DNA of 64,000 nucleotides from Glaciimonas immobilis (GCF_011947285.1 NZ_JAAOZT010000001.1:1-64000); one strand, 5' to 3'. Shown: positions 45,914-56,739, counted from the stretch's first letter. Made by a program: numbers and translations. The notes: generated by a model not told the origin, from the sequence alone.

Positions 45914-47479
45914 ATGATTAAGCAAGCCCTCATTTCAGTTTCCGATAAGACTGGCATTCTGGAATTTTCCCGCGAATTAGTCGCACTCGGCGTGAATATT
46001 TTGTCCACCGGCGGCACCGCCAAACTGCTTGCGGATAATGGGATCAAGGTGACCGAGGTTGCAGATCACACGGGTTTCCCGGAGATGCTGGATGGGCGCG
46101 TCAAGACGCTGCACCCTAAAGTACACGGCGGGATTCTGGCACGCAGAGACTTTCCCGAGCATGTCAACGCTCTGGCTGAACATCAGATCCCCCTCATCGA
46201 CATGGTGGTGGTCAATTTATACCCTTTTCAAAAAACCATCGCCAACGACCAGTGCGCGCTGGAAGACGCGATTGAAAACATCGATATTGGCGGTCCGGCA
46301 ATGTTGCGTTCTTCCGCCAAAAATCACAAGGACGTCATTGTCCTCTGCGATCCGTCCGACTATGCGACGGTGCTGGCTGAACTAAAGGCGAATCAGGGCG
46401 AGGCGTGCTATGAGACCAAGTTCACTTTGGCGAAGAAAGTATTCGCCCACACCGCCCAGTATGATGGTGCTATTACCAACTATTTTACGTCATTGGGTGC
46501 AGATAAAGAGCATGAAACACGTAGCGCTTATCCCACGACGCTTAATCTGCATTTCGAAAAAGTACAAGAAATGCGGTACGGTGAAAATCCACATCAGTCT
46601 GCCGCTTTCTATCGTGATATTCACGCGACGGAAGGTGCGCTGGCAAATTATCGCCAACTGCAAGGGAAAGAATTGTCTTTCAATAACATTGCCGACGCAG
46701 ATGCTGCGTGGGAATGCGTTAAAAGCTTTGACGAAACCGCATGCGTTATCGTAAAACATGCCAATCCGTGTGGCGTCGGCGTGGGACTCACGACACTGGA
46801 AGCGTATAGCAAGGCATTGCAAACCGATCCGACTTCAGCGTTTGGCGGCATAATTGCGTTTAATTATGAAGTCGACGGCAACACGGCGGAAGCAGTCGCA
46901 AAACAATTCGTTGAAGTAGTCATTGCGCCATCATTCACGGATCAGGCCAAACAAATTTTTACTAACAAGCAAAATGTGCGGGTGCTAGAAATTGCCCTTG
47001 GTCATCAACGCAATACGCATGACTTGAAACGTGTTGGCGGTGGTTTGCTGGTGCAGGCACCAGATGCTAAAAATGTCACACTGGCAGAAATTAAAGTGGC
47101 GAGCAAAAAGCAGCCGACCCCCCAACAGCTGCAAGACTTAATGTTTGCATGGCGCGTTGCCAAGTTCGTCAAGTCGAACGCGATTGTTTTTTGTGGAAAT
47201 GGTATGACGCTTGGCGTGGGTGCGGGCCAAATGAGTCGTGTCGACTCCGCCCGGATTGCCTCCATCAAGGCGCAACATGCAGGTTTGTCATTGGTCGGAT
47301 CGGCTGTGGCTTCGGATGCATTCTTCCCATTCCGTGATGGACTGGATGTCGTGGTCAATGCGGGCGCTACCTGCGTGATTCAGCCCGGTGGTTCAATGCG
47401 CGATCAAGAAGTGATCGATGCAGCGGACGAGCAAGGCATAGTCATGCTCTTGACCGGCGTCCGGCATTTCCGTCATTAA
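45914..47479 (+). CDS. purH: Bifunctional AICAR formyltransferase / IMP cyclohydrolase
   Basis: Enzyme of the last two steps of IMP synthesis, 521 residues. The N-terminal cyclohydrolase domain (about 1-195) begins [21 protein letters not shown] and contains [14 protein letters not shown]. The C-terminal transformylase domain carries the catalytic KHANPCGVG and ends in ITGVRHFRH-like sequence ([10 protein letters not shown]), as normal. It lies between fis and ruvC. Confidence 0.95.
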   Translation: MIKQALISVSDKTGILEFSRELVALGVNILSTGGTAKLLADNGIKVTEVADHTGFPEMLDGRVKTLHPKVHGGILARRDFPEHVNALAEHQIPLIDMVVVNLYPFQKTIANDQCALEDAIENIDIGGPAMLRSSAKNHKDVIVLCDPSDYATVLAELKANQGEACYETKFTLAKKVFAHTAQYDGAITNYFTSLGADKEHETRSAYPTTLNLHFEKVQEMRYGENPHQSAAFYRDIHATEGALANYRQLQGKELSFNNIADADAAWECVKSFDETACVIVKHANPCGVGVGLTTLEAYSKALQTDPTSAFGGIIAFNYEVDGNTAEAVAKQFVEVVIAPSFTDQAKQIFTNKQNVRVLEIALGHQRNTHDLKRVGGGLLVQAPDAKNVTLAEIKVASKKQPTPQQLQDLMFAWRVAKFVKSNAIVFCGNGMTLGVGAGQMSRVDSARIASIKAQHAGLSLVGSAVASDAFFPFRDGLDVVVNAGATCVIQPGGSMRDQEVIDAADEQGIVMLLTGVRHFRH

Positions 47480-47711
47480 ATTCAAGTCTACTTCACGATA
47501 AACTCGGGCTAAACGGGGATAAGCGCGCCGTGCAAAAAAACGGTGCTGAAACAACCCGTGGAAGCCCTCCCGCTGACCGCCGTGAATGGCAACGGATATA
47601 CTTTTATCCTTTAGCCATCATTTGTGGTCCGGCGGGCGCACCATCTCTCCTCTGTCCCATTCTTTGCCCGTCATTGGCGCCCATTATCCGCACTGCGGTA
47701 ATTTATCAACT

Positions 47712-48254
47712 ATGAGAATCCTCGGTATTGATCCAGGTTTACGGACTACAGGTTTTGGCGTGATCGACAAGCATGGACATAAGCTAGCCTATGTAGCCTC
47801 AGGGACGATTAAAACGCCGGATGCCAGCTTGCCGGAACGGCTAAAAGTCATTTTGGCCAGCGTTTCCGAAGTGATCAGAACTTACTCGCCAGATTGCTCA
47901 GCAATCGAAATCGTTTTCGTCAATGTAAATCCCCAGTCCACGCTGTTACTTGGGCAAGCCCGGGGTGCCGCTATTTGCTCGCTGGTCAGTGGCAATTTAT
48001 CGGTGGCAGAGTATACCGCGCTGCAAATTAAACAAGCGGTTGCGGGTCATGGTAAAGCCCAAAAGCAACAGGTGCAGGATATGGTGCAACGACTGTTGTC
48101 CTTGCCGGGTTTGCCGGGAAGCGACGCTGCCGATGCACTGGCTGTTGCGATCTGTCACGCTCACTCCGGCGATGCGCTGGCGGCGCTATCGGCACTGGCC
48201 CCGACCCTCGGTAAAAAGGGATTGCGGGTCAAGGGCGGTCGTTTAATTGGTTGA
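47712..48254 (+). CDS. ruvC: Holliday junction endonuclease RuvC
   Basis: A 180-residue junction resolvase. The RNase H-like fold begins [19 protein letters not shown], with the first catalytic Asp; Glu in [20 protein letters not shown] and the Asp pair in [14 protein letters not shown] complete the acidic site. The ATG at 47712 gives the standard N-terminus; the ORF opens 42 codons earlier without homology. ruvA and ruvB, its usual partners downstream in this order, do not follow. Confidence 0.93.
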   Translation: MRILGIDPGLRTTGFGVIDKHGHKLAYVASGTIKTPDASLPERLKVILASVSEVIRTYSPDCSAIEIVFVNVNPQSTLLLGQARGAAICSLVSGNLSVAEYTALQIKQAVAGHGKAQKQQVQDMVQRLLSLPGLPGSDAADALAVAICHAHSGDALAALSALAPTLGKKGLRVKGGRLIG

Positions 48255-48775
48255 ACGGATTTAACGGCAAGCAAAGCTTTGACTTGGTTCTTAGTCGTTG
48301 TGATCGGCTAAAGGAGAATGTTATGCGCTCCTGTTGGTAACCAACGGCGACAGTCAACTTGAGGCCGGGCAATAAACCTACGCGTCGCAGCGCCGAAGGT
48401 AACTTTAGAACTTCATTAAGCGAGCCATAGACGCATAAAGTTGGAATAAAAATATGCGTTTCTGCGCCTGAAAAACTCCCCGTTCAAGACAGATAGAGAA
48501 ACAGTAGTCGGATTTATAAGAATCCGATTTATTTCCTTTGCCAAAGCCTTTTGTGGCCAAAACCAATACTGATGCGGCACTAAATGTGTGCAAACTTTAA
48601 ACAGGCGCGGGGACCAAAACATCGGCGTTTAGCTTAGAAGCAACCTCGCAATGTTGCCGTAAGTCCTTCATTTATCAAGGTATTTGTTTGTTCAAACCTT
48701 GGTGGCTTTGTTGTCTGAGTTGCGCTAAGTCATTGACTTTACACAAAAATTTCTAATTCACATGATGTAAATGGC
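48255..48775. other. Non-coding region between ruvC and the dcw promoter
   Basis: More than 500 bp without a credible gene. Small leftward ORFs here have no family features, and I see no trace of ruvA. No terminator is obvious after ruvC. It is the junction between the fis-purH-ruvC block and the dcw cluster. Confidence 0.45.
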
Positions 48776-48804
48776 TTGACCTCCTATTAGCCATCCTCTA
48801 AAGT
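48776..48804 (+). promoter_or_regulatory. Sigma-70 promoter of the dcw cluster (Pmra)
   Basis: TTGACC at 48776-48781 and TAAAGT at 48799-48804 are separated by 17 bp. The promoter lies about 95 bp before the mraZ GTG. Its -10 element overlaps the first of four MraZ-type repeats. Confidence 0.7.
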
Positions 48805-48838
48805 GGGTGGCAGTGTGAAAAAGTGTTTTTTTGTGGGA
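48801..48838 (+). promoter_or_regulatory. MraZ box array, four GTG repeats at 10-bp period
   Basis: Four GTG cores start at 48803, 48813, 48823 and 48833, exactly one helical turn apart. Their contexts are AAGTGGG, CAGTGTG, AAGTGTT and TTGTGGG. Known MraZ sites are TGGGN or AAAGTG(T/G) direct repeats with about 10-bp spacing in front of mraZ. The array overlaps the -10 box and start site, so binding should repress the cluster. Confidence 0.78.
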
Positions 48839-48898
48839 TCGTTTTTAATGTTTTCCTGATATTTTTTTTGCCAATACAACATTTAATAGGAGTCTGCG

Positions 48899-49327
48899 GT
48901 GTTTCAGGGTGCGTCAGCTTTAAATCTCGATGCAAAAGGACGGATGTCAATACCGTCAAAGCATCGTGACGCGCTGACCGTTCAATGCGAAGGCCGGCTG
49001 ACTGTCACTCGGCATCCGCACGGCTGCTTATTGCTCTTTCCACGCCCGACATGGGAAAGCCACCGCGAACAAATCGCGGCATGGCCAATGTCGGCTCGCG
49101 CATGGCAACGTATTTATCTTGGTAACGCTTCCGATGTTGAGCTCGATTCCGCAGGGCGAATTTTGATCGCCCCAGAACTACGCGTCGCCGTTGGCATATC
49201 GCGAGAAATAATGTTGATGGGAATGGGTAGCCATTTCGAGATTTGGGACGCAGCCAGATTGGCTGAAAGCGAGTCGCAGGCAATTGCCGCTGGCATGCCC
49301 GATGTATTAAATAACTTTTCCTTCTGA
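48899..49327 (+). CDS. mraZ: Transcriptional regulator MraZ
   Basis: A 142-residue AbrB/MazE-like DNA-binding protein and first gene of the division and cell wall cluster. Two SpoVT/AbrB-like halves are visible, with [20 protein letters not shown] and [16 protein letters not shown]. It starts with GTG at 48899 after AATAGGAG. MraZ forms a ring and represses its own promoter; a fitting repeat array lies about 65-95 bp upstream. Confidence 0.94.
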   Translation: MFQGASALNLDAKGRMSIPSKHRDALTVQCEGRLTVTRHPHGCLLLFPRPTWESHREQIAAWPMSARAWQRIYLGNASDVELDSAGRILIAPELRVAVGISREIMLMGMGSHFEIWDAARLAESESQAIAAGMPDVLNNFSF

Positions 49328-49337
49328 CGGCGCCAAG

Positions 49338-50324
49338 ATGATTGAACACTCGGTGCCCGAATTCCAGCACCGCACGGTATTGCTGGATGAAGCGGTGGAA
49401 GCTCTGAATATTACCGGTCCCCGTGCGAACGGCGTGTATGTTGACGGCACATTCGGGCGCGGCGGTCATAGCCGGAAGATTTTAGAAAACTTGGGGCCTC
49501 AGGGCCGCCTGATAGCATTCGATAAAGATTTGCAGGCCATTGCCACGGCTAACACTATTGTTGATTCACGGTTTGAGATCGTGCACGACAGTTTTGCGAC
49601 GATGGCTCAGGCATTGCACGCGCGTCAGATTACGCAAGTAGATGGCGTGTTGCTTGACCTTGGAATCTCTTCGCCGCAAGTTGATGACGCTAGCCGGGGT
49701 TTTAGTTTTCGCTCTGATGGTCCACTCGACATGCGGATGGATACTACGCGCGGTGTGTCTGCCGCAGAGTGGCTGGCGACAGCCGATGAACAATTAATAG
49801 GAAAGGTTGTACGCGAATATGGGGAAGAACGGTTTGCTGTTCAGATTGCAAAGGCGATTGTTGCTGGCAGGACAATCCAGCCAGTTTCAACCACACGACA
49901 GCTTGCCGCGATCGTGGCAAACGCTGTCAAAACCCGTGAAAAAGGCAAAGACCCGGCCACTCGCACATTTCAAGCTATCAGGATCTACATCAATAAGGAA
50001 CTTGAAGAACTCAAAATAGTGCTGGATCAGGCTTTTGAACAGATGTCCCTTCAGGGGAGATTGGTTGTGATCAGTTTTCATTCGCTGGAAGATCGCATCG
50101 TCAAGCAGTACATGGCCTCTAAAGCCAAGCTGCCGCAGCCGGACCGTCGATTACCGATTCTCGCCGTGGATTTGCCCCAGCCGCAATTAAAACTGGTGGC
50201 GCGGGTTATGCCGTCGGACGCCGAAGTCGCCGCCAATCCGCGCTCGCGTTCGGCAGTGATGCGTGTCGGGGAGCGGCTTGCAGCCGGTTCTAAAGTCGCT
50301 CCAGTGCTGAGTAGAATTTCATGA
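49338..50324 (+). CDS. rsmH: 16S rRNA m4C1402 methyltransferase
   Basis: SAM-dependent methyltransferase (formerly MraW), 328 residues, that N4-methylates C1402 of 16S r[32 protein letters not shown] with the SAM site, [20 protein letters not shown] and [13 protein letters not shown] are diagnostic. It starts 10 bp after mraZ and overlaps ftsL by 4 bp (ATGA), as is usual in dcw clusters. Confidence 0.96.
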   Translation: MIEHSVPEFQHRTVLLDEAVEALNITGPRANGVYVDGTFGRGGHSRKILENLGPQGRLIAFDKDLQAIATANTIVDSRFEIVHDSFATMAQALHARQITQVDGVLLDLGISSPQVDDASRGFSFRSDGPLDMRMDTTRGVSAAEWLATADEQLIGKVVREYGEERFAVQIAKAIVAGRTIQPVSTTRQLAAIVANAVKTREKGKDPATRTFQAIRIYINKELEELKIVLDQAFEQMSLQGRLVVISFHSLEDRIVKQYMASKAKLPQPDRRLPILAVDLPQPQLKLVARVMPSDAEVAANPRSRSAVMRVGERLAAGSKVAPVLSRIS

Positions 50325-50596
50325 TCGGGCGCATCAATGCCGTCCTGACATTGGCCCTGGTCTTATGCGCGTTGGCGCTGGTCAATGCGCGCTATCAGGC
50401 GCGTCAGTTGTTTATTGAGCTGGGTCGCGCCCAAAGTCAGGCGCGGCAACTGGATATCGAATGGTCGCAATTGCAGCTTGATCAATCGACGCTAGGCAAA
50501 AACGCGCGGATTGAAGCCAGTGCGCGGCGCGATCTGAACATGGTCCCGTTGACGCCGCAGCGCACCCAATACTTAAGTCTGGGGGGTAAAAAATGA
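50321..50596 (+). CDS. ftsL: Cell division protein FtsL
   Basis: A 91-residue bitopic membrane protein of the divisome. One N-terminal membrane segment (about 4-22; [19 protein letters not shown]) is followed by a short leucine-zipper-like coiled coil rich in Q, A and R, ending in [13 protein letters not shown]. It bridges FtsB and FtsI in the periplasm. Position between rsmH and ftsI and the 4-bp overlaps confirm the call, since the sequence itself is poorly conserved. Confidence 0.9.
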   Translation: MIGRINAVLTLALVLCALALVNARYQARQLFIELGRAQSQARQLDIEWSQLQLDQSTLGKNARIEASARRDLNMVPLTPQRTQYLSLGGKK

Positions 50597-52356
50597 CCCG
50601 TAATCCCCCGCGTACCGCTGCGTCCAAAGGCATGCCGTTTACTGCCAGCCCGGTACTAAAGGTCAAACTTCCGGTATGGCGCTCACGCGTCGTGCTGTTC
50701 CTGTTGTTCGCCGCATTTTTTGCATTGGTGGCGAGGGCGTTATGGCTGCAAGGCGTGTCGACCGCTTTTTTGCAAAAGCAGGGCGCGTCGCGGTATGCAC
50801 GTACGCTCGAACTACCCGCGACCCGCGGCAAAATCACTGACCGAAACGGGCATGTTTTGGCCTCATCAGTTCCGGTAAAAGCGATTTGGGCTATTCCGGA
50901 AGATGTGCAGCAAGCACCCAAAGAGAAATTGCAGGCGCTCGCCAAGTTGCTCGATATGACTCAAGCCGAGCTGAACAAAAAACTCGACTCTGACCGTAGC
51001 TTCGTTTATCTGAAGCGACAAGTCGAAAAAGACGCGTCCGATCAAATTGCCAAGCTAGGTATAGCCGGGATCGAAACGCGTCCTGAATACAAACGGTTTT
51101 ATCCGGAAGGCGAAGTTGCCGCGCACGTAGTAGGCTTTACCAACATTGAAGATGCCGGGCAGGATGGCATGGAACTTTCACAGCAAAAAACATTGGCCGG
51201 TACAACCGGCAGTCGCCGGGTGATTAAAGACCGCCTGGGTCGTATTGTGGAAGACATTGAAGCAGTCAAAGAGCCGCATGACGGTCGCGATCTGGTGCTA
51301 TCAATCGATAGCAAGATTCAGTACATTGCGTTTACCCAATTAAAAGAAATGGTTGAGCGGACCAAGGCCAAGGCGGGCGGTATCGTCGTGGTTGACGCCA
51401 AAAGCGGCGAAGTACTCGCGCTCGCCAATCTACCTAGCTATAACCCGAATGACCGCTCGATCCTCACAGGCGCGCAATTGCGTAATCGCGTGATGACCGA
51501 TACCTTTGAGCCGGGTTCAACCTTAAAGCCATTTACTGTGGCATTGGCGCTGGACACCAATCGGGTTCAGCCAGGGACAACTTTTCAGGTTCCGGACAAA
51601 ATGACAATCGGTACCGCGACTATTGGCGACTCTCATCCGCACGGGTTGCTGACCATGAGCGTCGCGCAAATTATCCAGAAGTCGTCCAATCTGGGAACCG
51701 CCAAAATTGCGTTGCAAATGCCAGCTGAAGAGATGTGGGAAATGTTCACCACCGTCGGGCTGGGACAGCAACCAAAATTTGGCTTTCCTGGTGCTGTCGC
51801 CGGACGCGTCCGACCATTCAAATCATGGCGTCCGATTGAACAGGCGACGATGAGTTACGGTCATGGCATTTCGGTCTCGTTAATTCAGATGGCGCATGCG
51901 TATACAATTTTTGCACGTAATGGCGATCTAATTCCTTTGTCATTCAAAAAGGTCACTGAACCGCCCGTCGGACAGCGCGTCATCTCCGAAAAAACGGCGT
52001 TGACCATGCGCGCCATGCTGGAAAGAGTGACAGCGCCGGGCGGCACGGCACCAAAAGCACAGGTCCCAGGATATCGGGTTGGCGGCAAGACCGGCACGGC
52101 TTACAAAATTGAGAACGGCAAATACGTCAGAAAATATATTGCCGACTTCGTAGGATTTGCACCGGCATCCGACCCGCGCATTATTGTTGCCGTAATGATC
52201 GATGAACCGAGCAACGCGTTTCGTTATGGCGGCGATTCTGCCGCACCGGTTTTTGCGAGCGTGGTGGGCAATGCATTGCGTACTTTAAACGTGCACCCCG
52301 ACTCTAATATTACCGATATCATCATACCAACCGATGGTCCGAAGGAGAGCTTCTGA
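50593..52356 (+). CDS. ftsI: Peptidoglycan transpeptidase FtsI (PBP3)
   Basis: Septal transpeptidase of 587 residues. A membrane anchor (about 35-55; VVLFLLFAAFFALVARALW) is followed by a dimerisation domain with RGKITDRNG and the transpeptidase domain. The active-site triad is Ser309-x-x-Lys312 (GSTLKPF), Ser364-Ser365-Asn366 and Lys499-Thr500-Gly501. It cross-links septal murein in complex with FtsW, encoded further down. The gene overlaps ftsL by 4 bp and murE by one base. Confidence 0.96.
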   Translation: MTRNPPRTAASKGMPFTASPVLKVKLPVWRSRVVLFLLFAAFFALVARALWLQGVSTAFLQKQGASRYARTLELPATRGKITDRNGHVLASSVPVKAIWAIPEDVQQAPKEKLQALAKLLDMTQAELNKKLDSDRSFVYLKRQVEKDASDQIAKLGIAGIETRPEYKRFYPEGEVAAHVVGFTNIEDAGQDGMELSQQKTLAGTTGSRRVIKDRLGRIVEDIEAVKEPHDGRDLVLSIDSKIQYIAFTQLKEMVERTKAKAGGIVVVDAKSGEVLALANLPSYNPNDRSILTGAQLRNRVMTDTFEPGSTLKPFTVALALDTNRVQPGTTFQVPDKMTIGTATIGDSHPHGLLTMSVAQIIQKSSNLGTAKIALQMPAEEMWEMFTTVGLGQQPKFGFPGAVAGRVRPFKSWRPIEQATMSYGHGISVSLIQMAHAYTIFARNGDLIPLSFKKVTEPPVGQRVISEKTALTMRAMLERVTAPGGTAPKAQVPGYRVGGKTGTAYKIENGKYVRKYIADFVGFAPASDPRIIVAVMIDEPSNAFRYGGDSAAPVFASVVGNALRTLNVHPDSNITDIIIPTDGPKESF

Positions 52357-53996
52357 TGACTATCGCACGCGCTCACGCGGCATCTGATGTGCTATCCGAG
52401 GCAGCATCCGACGTGACCTCTGTCGTGGCCTGGTTGCGCGGACTTGCTACGGTATCACCGACAGGGAGGCCAGTCTCGGACTCGCGCAAAATATCGGCTG
52501 GTGATGTGTTTTTTGCTTATGCCGGTGACGAATCGGATGGTCGTAATTACATAGCACCAGCCTTGCAGAATGGTGCGGCTGCCGTGGTCTTTGAGGCCAC
52601 CGTATCTACGCCCCCACAGCCTGCTCAACCATTTTTGTGGAATTCTGAATGGGCCGTGCCACATCTGGCGGTGGTGGGATTGAAAAAATTAGCTGGTCCG
52701 ATCGCGAACAGTTTTTATCAGCAGCCTGACCGGGATATGCGCATCATCGCGGTGACCGGCACCAATGGCAAAACCTCATGCAGCCAATGGCTGGGTCACG
52801 CGTTGTCGCAACTTGGGCAGACAGTGGGCGTGATTGGCACCTTGGGCATCGGCATCTTTGCCCCGCGTCAACCGGTCGCGTTCGAGGTCACCGGTTACAC
52901 CACGCCGGACGCGGTTCTGCTACAGGGTAAGTTGGCTGATTTACAGAAAGCTGGGGTGCAAGCGTTGGCAATTGAAGCATCGTCCATCGGACTGGATCAA
53001 GGTCGCTTGAATGGCATGCATATCGACATCGCCTTATTTACCAATTTCACCCGTGATCATCTGGATTATCACGGCGATATGGCGACTTATGAAGCCGCGA
53101 AGCGCGCGCTTTTTGACTGGCCCGGTTTGCAGCATGCGGTGATTAATCTGGACGATGCGATGGGGTTGCGTCTGGTGCAGCATTTGCGTCAAAACGGTAG
53201 TGAAGCCGGTAATGAAGCCGGTAATGAAACAGCGCTGATCGGCTATGCCTTGACCGATGAAGCGATGAAGAGTGCTGCGGCGTTCGGGGACCTGCCGATA
53301 TTGCGTGCGACGGCAGTGCGCAGCAACGCTGGCGGCACCATCTTTAACGTTACTTCCCCGTTTGGCAGTAGTCAGGTTAAGACGCATTTGGTCGGGCAGT
53401 TTAACGTCAGCAACGTCCTCGGCATCCTTGGTGTACTGCTAGCCAAAGGGACCAAATGGGAAGTCGCGATCAATACACTGGAACGCTTGACTTCCGTGCC
53501 GGGACGAATGGAGCAGTTCGGTGGCCAGGATGCGCCATTGATCGTCATTGACTACGCGCATACCCCGGACGCATTGGAAAAAACTTTGCTGTCCCTGCGT
53601 CAGGTAGCGCAGCAACGCGGCGGTGAGTTGTGGTGCGTATTTGGTTGCGGCGGCGATCGCGATCCCGGAAAACGGCCGCAGATGGGCGCCATCGCAGAGT
53701 CAGCGGATCACGTGATAGTGACCAGTGACAATCCCCGTAGTGAGGATCCTACCGCCATCATCGCCCAGATAGTAGGGGGCATGACCGCACCGACGGCGGC
53801 CCAGACGCAACAGGATCGCGCAGCAGCAATCTTGCGCGCGGTACGAAAAGCGGGCAAAGCCGACGTCGTGTTGCTGGCAGGTAAAGGTCATGAAACCTAT
53901 CAGGAAATAAAAGGAAAAAAATTGCCATTTTTAGATGCGGACCATGCTGCTCTGGCGCTGGCCTCGCGTGCGACTATGAAGGGCGGCTCGGTATGA
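52356..53996 (+). CDS. murE: UDP-MurNAc-tripeptide synthetase (meso-diaminopimelate ligase)
   Basis: Cytoplasmic Mur ligase that adds meso-diaminopimelate to UDP-MurNAc-L-Ala-D-Glu. The ATP loop VTGTNGKTS lies near residue 135. SDNPRSEDP near 457 is the diaminopimelate-specific motif, which rules out a lysine enzyme. At 546 residues it is longer than the typical 490-500. Part of the excess is a 12-bp tandem repeat (53196-53231) that encodes GSEAGNEAGNET in a surface-like loop. It starts inside the ftsI stop (TGATG) and overlaps murF by 4 bp. Confidence 0.95.
   Translation: MTIARAHAASDVLSEAASDVTSVVAWLRGLATVSPTGRPVSDSRKISAGDVFFAYAGDESDGRNYIAPALQNGAAAVVFEATVSTPPQPAQPFLWNSEWAVPHLAVVGLKKLAGPIANSFYQQPDRDMRIIAVTGTNGKTSCSQWLGHALSQLGQTVGVIGTLGIGIFAPRQPVAFEVTGYTTPDAVLLQGKLADLQKAGVQALAIEASSIGLDQGRLNGMHIDIALFTNFTRDHLDYHGDMATYEAAKRALFDWPGLQHAVINLDDAMGLRLVQHLRQNGSEAGNEAGNETALIGYALTDEAMKSAAAFGDLPILRATAVRSNAGGTIFNVTSPFGSSQVKTHLVGQFNVSNVLGILGVLLAKGTKWEVAINTLERLTSVPGRMEQFGGQDAPLIVIDYAHTPDALEKTLLSLRQVAQQRGGELWCVFGCGGDRDPGKRPQMGAIAESADHVIVTSDNPRSEDPTAIIAQIVGGMTAPTAAQTQQDRAAAILRAVRKAGKADVVLLAGKGHETYQEIKGKKLPFLDADHAALALASRATMKGGSV
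53196..53231 (+). repeat. 12-bp tandem repeat within murE
   Basis: Three consecutive 12-bp units, GGTAGTGAAGCC, GGTAATGAAGCC and GGTAATGAAACA, encode Gly-(Ser/Asn)-Glu-(Ala/Thr). The repeat is in frame, so changes in copy number would keep murE open. Confidence 0.8.
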
Positions 53997-55561
53997 TCAA
54001 AGTGCCGACCATAGCCACCGGAATGCCGGCCACCGGAATGCCGGCCACCGGGATGCCAGCCAACACCTTGACGACTACATTCTCAGCAGCGATCAGTGAT
54101 CTGCAAAACTGGTTGCAATCATCGCAGCAGCAGGTCAGCGTTGCCGCTATGAGCAACGTGGATGCCAACATTATCGTTACTACCGGCCTGAGCATCGATA
54201 GTCGCGCAGTCGCGCCCGGTAATCTGTTTGTCGCGCTGCGCGGTGACCATTTTGATGCACACGATTTTCTCGATCAAGTGATAGCACAGGGAGCAAGCGC
54301 GCTTATAGTTGCTCGTGCTCCGGCCAATTTATCTGTGCCGGCCCTTGTAGTCGCTGACACGCGTGCCGCCCTTGGCGCAGTTGCGAACGGCTGGCGTCGC
54401 CAATTCTCATTGCCGTTGATCGCGGTCACCGGCAGCAATGGCAAAACCACGGTCAAGGAGATGATTGCCGCGATTCTGGCAGCCGCATTTGGCACCGATG
54501 GTTATCTCTCGACACGCGGTAATTTGAATAACGAAATAGGCGTCCCGCTAACGCTGCAACGGCTGGGTGCAGGTCATCGGGCAGCCGTGGTCGAGCTTGG
54601 CATGAATCACCCTGGCGAGATCGCGGTACTGGCAGCTATCGCCGCGCCGACCGTTGGCTTAGTTAACAACGCACAACGCGAGCATCAGGAATTCATGGCC
54701 ACTGTCGAGGCAGTCGCCGCAGAAAATGGCGCGGTCATCAGCGCTTTGCCTGAGGCCGGGATTGCCGTATTTCCTGCCGACGATGCGCATACATCTTTGT
54801 GGCGTGATCTTGCCGCAGCAAAGGGCGTTCGCGTCATGACATTCGGTTTGTCGGCCGACGCGGACGTTAGCTGCACTTATCACGCAACGGCATTTGGTAG
54901 CGATCTGCAAGTGGTCATCCAGACGCAAGGCCAAACGCAAACGCACACTTTCACGGTCACCTTAAGTGCAGCGGGCGAACATAACGTGCGTAATGCACTC
55001 GCCGCGATCGCCTGTACCTTGGCGATCGGTATTGAAGCCGATGCTATTGAGCGCGGCCTGGCTGCGTTCGCCCCGGTCAGTGGCCGCTTGCAGCAAAAAT
55101 TGGCACAACACGTGGGCTGTGCGGGCGCTTTGGTGATCGATGATACTTATAACGCCAATCCGGATTCGGTGCGGGCCGCGATTGATGTGCTGGCACAGTT
55201 TGCCGCGCCGCGTTTGCTGGTATTGGGCGACATGGGCGAAGTCGGTAACGACGGCCCGGCGTTCCATCAGGAAATCGGTGCCCATGCGCGTCAGCGCGGC
55301 ATCACCAATTTACTGACATTAGGTCCGTTGGCAATTGATGCCGCCCGTGCTTTCGGCGCACCTGCGCAACATTTTGACGACATCACCGCATTAACCGGCG
55401 CTGTGGACTCTCTTATGACGTCCACCACGACGGTACTGGTTAAAGGATCCCGCTTCATGAAAATGGAACGTGTAGTCGCGCATCTGGTAAATGGGGTTGG
55501 CATTAACGATTCATCAGCATTATCATCTTCACCCTTTTTACCAACTCAGGAGTCGCACTAA
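53993..55561 (+). CDS. murF: UDP-MurNAc-pentapeptide synthetase (D-Ala-D-Ala ligase)
   Basis: Mur ligase, 522 residues, that adds D-Ala-D-Ala to the UDP-MurNAc-tripeptide. The ATP loop [13 protein letters not shown] lies near 147, followed by [13 protein letters not shown] and [12 protein letters not shown], which are MurF-specific, and [11 protein letters not shown] in the C-terminal part. It is about 60 residues longer than usual, partly because of an N-terminal repeat (ATGMP)x3 that precedes the normal start of the fold ([12 protein letters not shown]). The ATG overlaps the murE stop as ATGA. Two of the repeat Met codons and others nearby could also serve as starts. Confidence 0.94.
   Translation: MIKVPTIATGMPATGMPATGMPANTLTTTFSAAISDLQNWLQSSQQQVSVAAMSNVDANIIVTTGLSIDSRAVAPGNLFVALRGDHFDAHDFLDQVIAQGASALIVARAPANLSVPALVVADTRAALGAVANGWRRQFSLPLIAVTGSNGKTTVKEMIAAILAAAFGTDGYLSTRGNLNNEIGVPLTLQRLGAGHRAAVVELGMNHPGEIAVLAAIAAPTVGLVNNAQREHQEFMATVEAVAAENGAVISALPEAGIAVFPADDAHTSLWRDLAAAKGVRVMTFGLSADADVSCTYHATAFGSDLQVVIQTQGQTQTHTFTVTLSAAGEHNVRNALAAIACTLAIGIEADAIERGLAAFAPVSGRLQQKLAQHVGCAGALVIDDTYNANPDSVRAAIDVLAQFAAPRLLVLGDMGEVGNDGPAFHQEIGAHARQRGITNLLTLGPLAIDAARAFGAPAQHFDDITALTGAVDSLMTSTTTVLVKGSRFMKMERVVAHLVNGVGINDSSALSSSPFLPTQESH
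54014..54058 (+). repeat. 15-bp tandem repeat at the 5' end of murF
   Basis: Three head-to-tail copies of GCCACCGGAATGCCG (third copy with two base changes) begin 21 bp after the murF ATG and encode Ala-Thr-Gly-Met-Pro. Each copy holds an in-frame ATG preceded by GGA or GGG. Confidence 0.85.
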
Positions 55562-56730
55562 TGCTGCTTTGGCTAGCGCAAATTTTTCAGCAGGATCATA
55601 GTTTTCTGCGCGTATTTAACTTTATTACTTTTCGTGCGGTCTTCGCGACGCTGACTTCTTTAGCAATTGGTTTGATCGCAGGTCCTGGCGTAATTCGCAT
55701 GTTGGCGCGGCTGAAGGTGGGGCAGGCTGTACGCACCGATGGTCCGCAAACGCATTTGATCAAATCCGGTACGCCAACGATGGGTGGTGTTCTGATTTTG
55801 ATCGCCATCGGAATTTCTACTTTATTGTGGGGCAATTTAAGTAATCGTTTTGTGTGGATCGTATTGCTGGTGACGCTGGGTTTCGGTGCCGTCGGTTGGG
55901 TCGATGACTATCGCAAGGTCGTCTATAAGGATCCAAACGGCATGCGCTCGCGTGAAAAGTATTTCTGGCAATCGCTAATTGGCGTGGTAGCGGCGATATG
56001 TCTGGCATTTTCGGTCTCCGGCGCAACCAATATGCAGGTATGGGATTTGTTTGTCGCCTGGATTAAATCCGGTTTAAGTATGGATTTGCCGCCGAAAGCA
56101 GATTTGATTGTGCCGTTCTTCAAAACCGTCAGTTATCCGTTGGGCGTATGGGGTTTTATGGCGCTGACCTATTTTGTCATCGTCGGCACGAGTAACGCGG
56201 TCAATTTGACGGATGGCCTTGATGGGCTGGCAATTATGCCGACGGTATTGGTCGGTGCCGCGCTGGGCTTGTTTGCGTACCTGACCGGTAATTTTACTTT
56301 TGCGCATTATTTGCTGATTCCCCATATTCCCGGCGCTGGCGAATTATTGATTTTTTGCGGTGCGATGGCTGGCGCAGGACTGGCCTTTCTTTGGTACAAC
56401 GCCTACCCCGCGCAGGTCTTTATGGGCGATGTCGGGGCACTGGCTTTGGGTGGTGCCCTTGGCACGGTAGCGGTTATTGTGCGACAGGAAATATTGCTTT
56501 TCATCATGGGCGGCATTTTTGTCGTCGAGACGTTGTCAGTGATGTTGCAGGTGATTTATTTTAAATACACCAAGAAGCGCTTTGGCATCGGTCGCCGCGT
56601 ATTGCTGATGGCACCGTTGCATCATCACTATGAACAAAAAGGTTGGAAAGAAACGCAAGTCGTCGTTCGCTTCTGGATCATCACCATGATGCTGGTGCTG
56701 TTTGGTTTATCCACGTTGAAGTTAAGGTAA
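55561..56730 (+). CDS. mraY: Phospho-MurNAc-pentapeptide transferase
   Basis: Integral membrane enzyme of 389 residues with about ten membrane segments. It transfers phospho-MurNAc-pentapeptide to undecaprenyl phosphate to make lipid I. Catalytic and signature motifs are present: [40 protein letters not shown] and MAPLHHHYE. Its ATG overlaps the murF stop by one base (TAATG). Confidence 0.96.
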   Translation: MLLWLAQIFQQDHSFLRVFNFITFRAVFATLTSLAIGLIAGPGVIRMLARLKVGQAVRTDGPQTHLIKSGTPTMGGVLILIAIGISTLLWGNLSNRFVWIVLLVTLGFGAVGWVDDYRKVVYKDPNGMRSREKYFWQSLIGVVAAICLAFSVSGATNMQVWDLFVAWIKSGLSMDLPPKADLIVPFFKTVSYPLGVWGFMALTYFVIVGTSNAVNLTDGLDGLAIMPTVLVGAALGLFAYLTGNFTFAHYLLIPHIPGAGELLIFCGAMAGAGLAFLWYNAYPAQVFMGDVGALALGGALGTVAVIVRQEILLFIMGGIFVVETLSVMLQVIYFKYTKKRFGIGRRVLLMAPLHHHYEQKGWKETQVVVRFWIITMMLVLFGLSTLKLR

Positions 56731-56739
56731 AGAGTTGTA

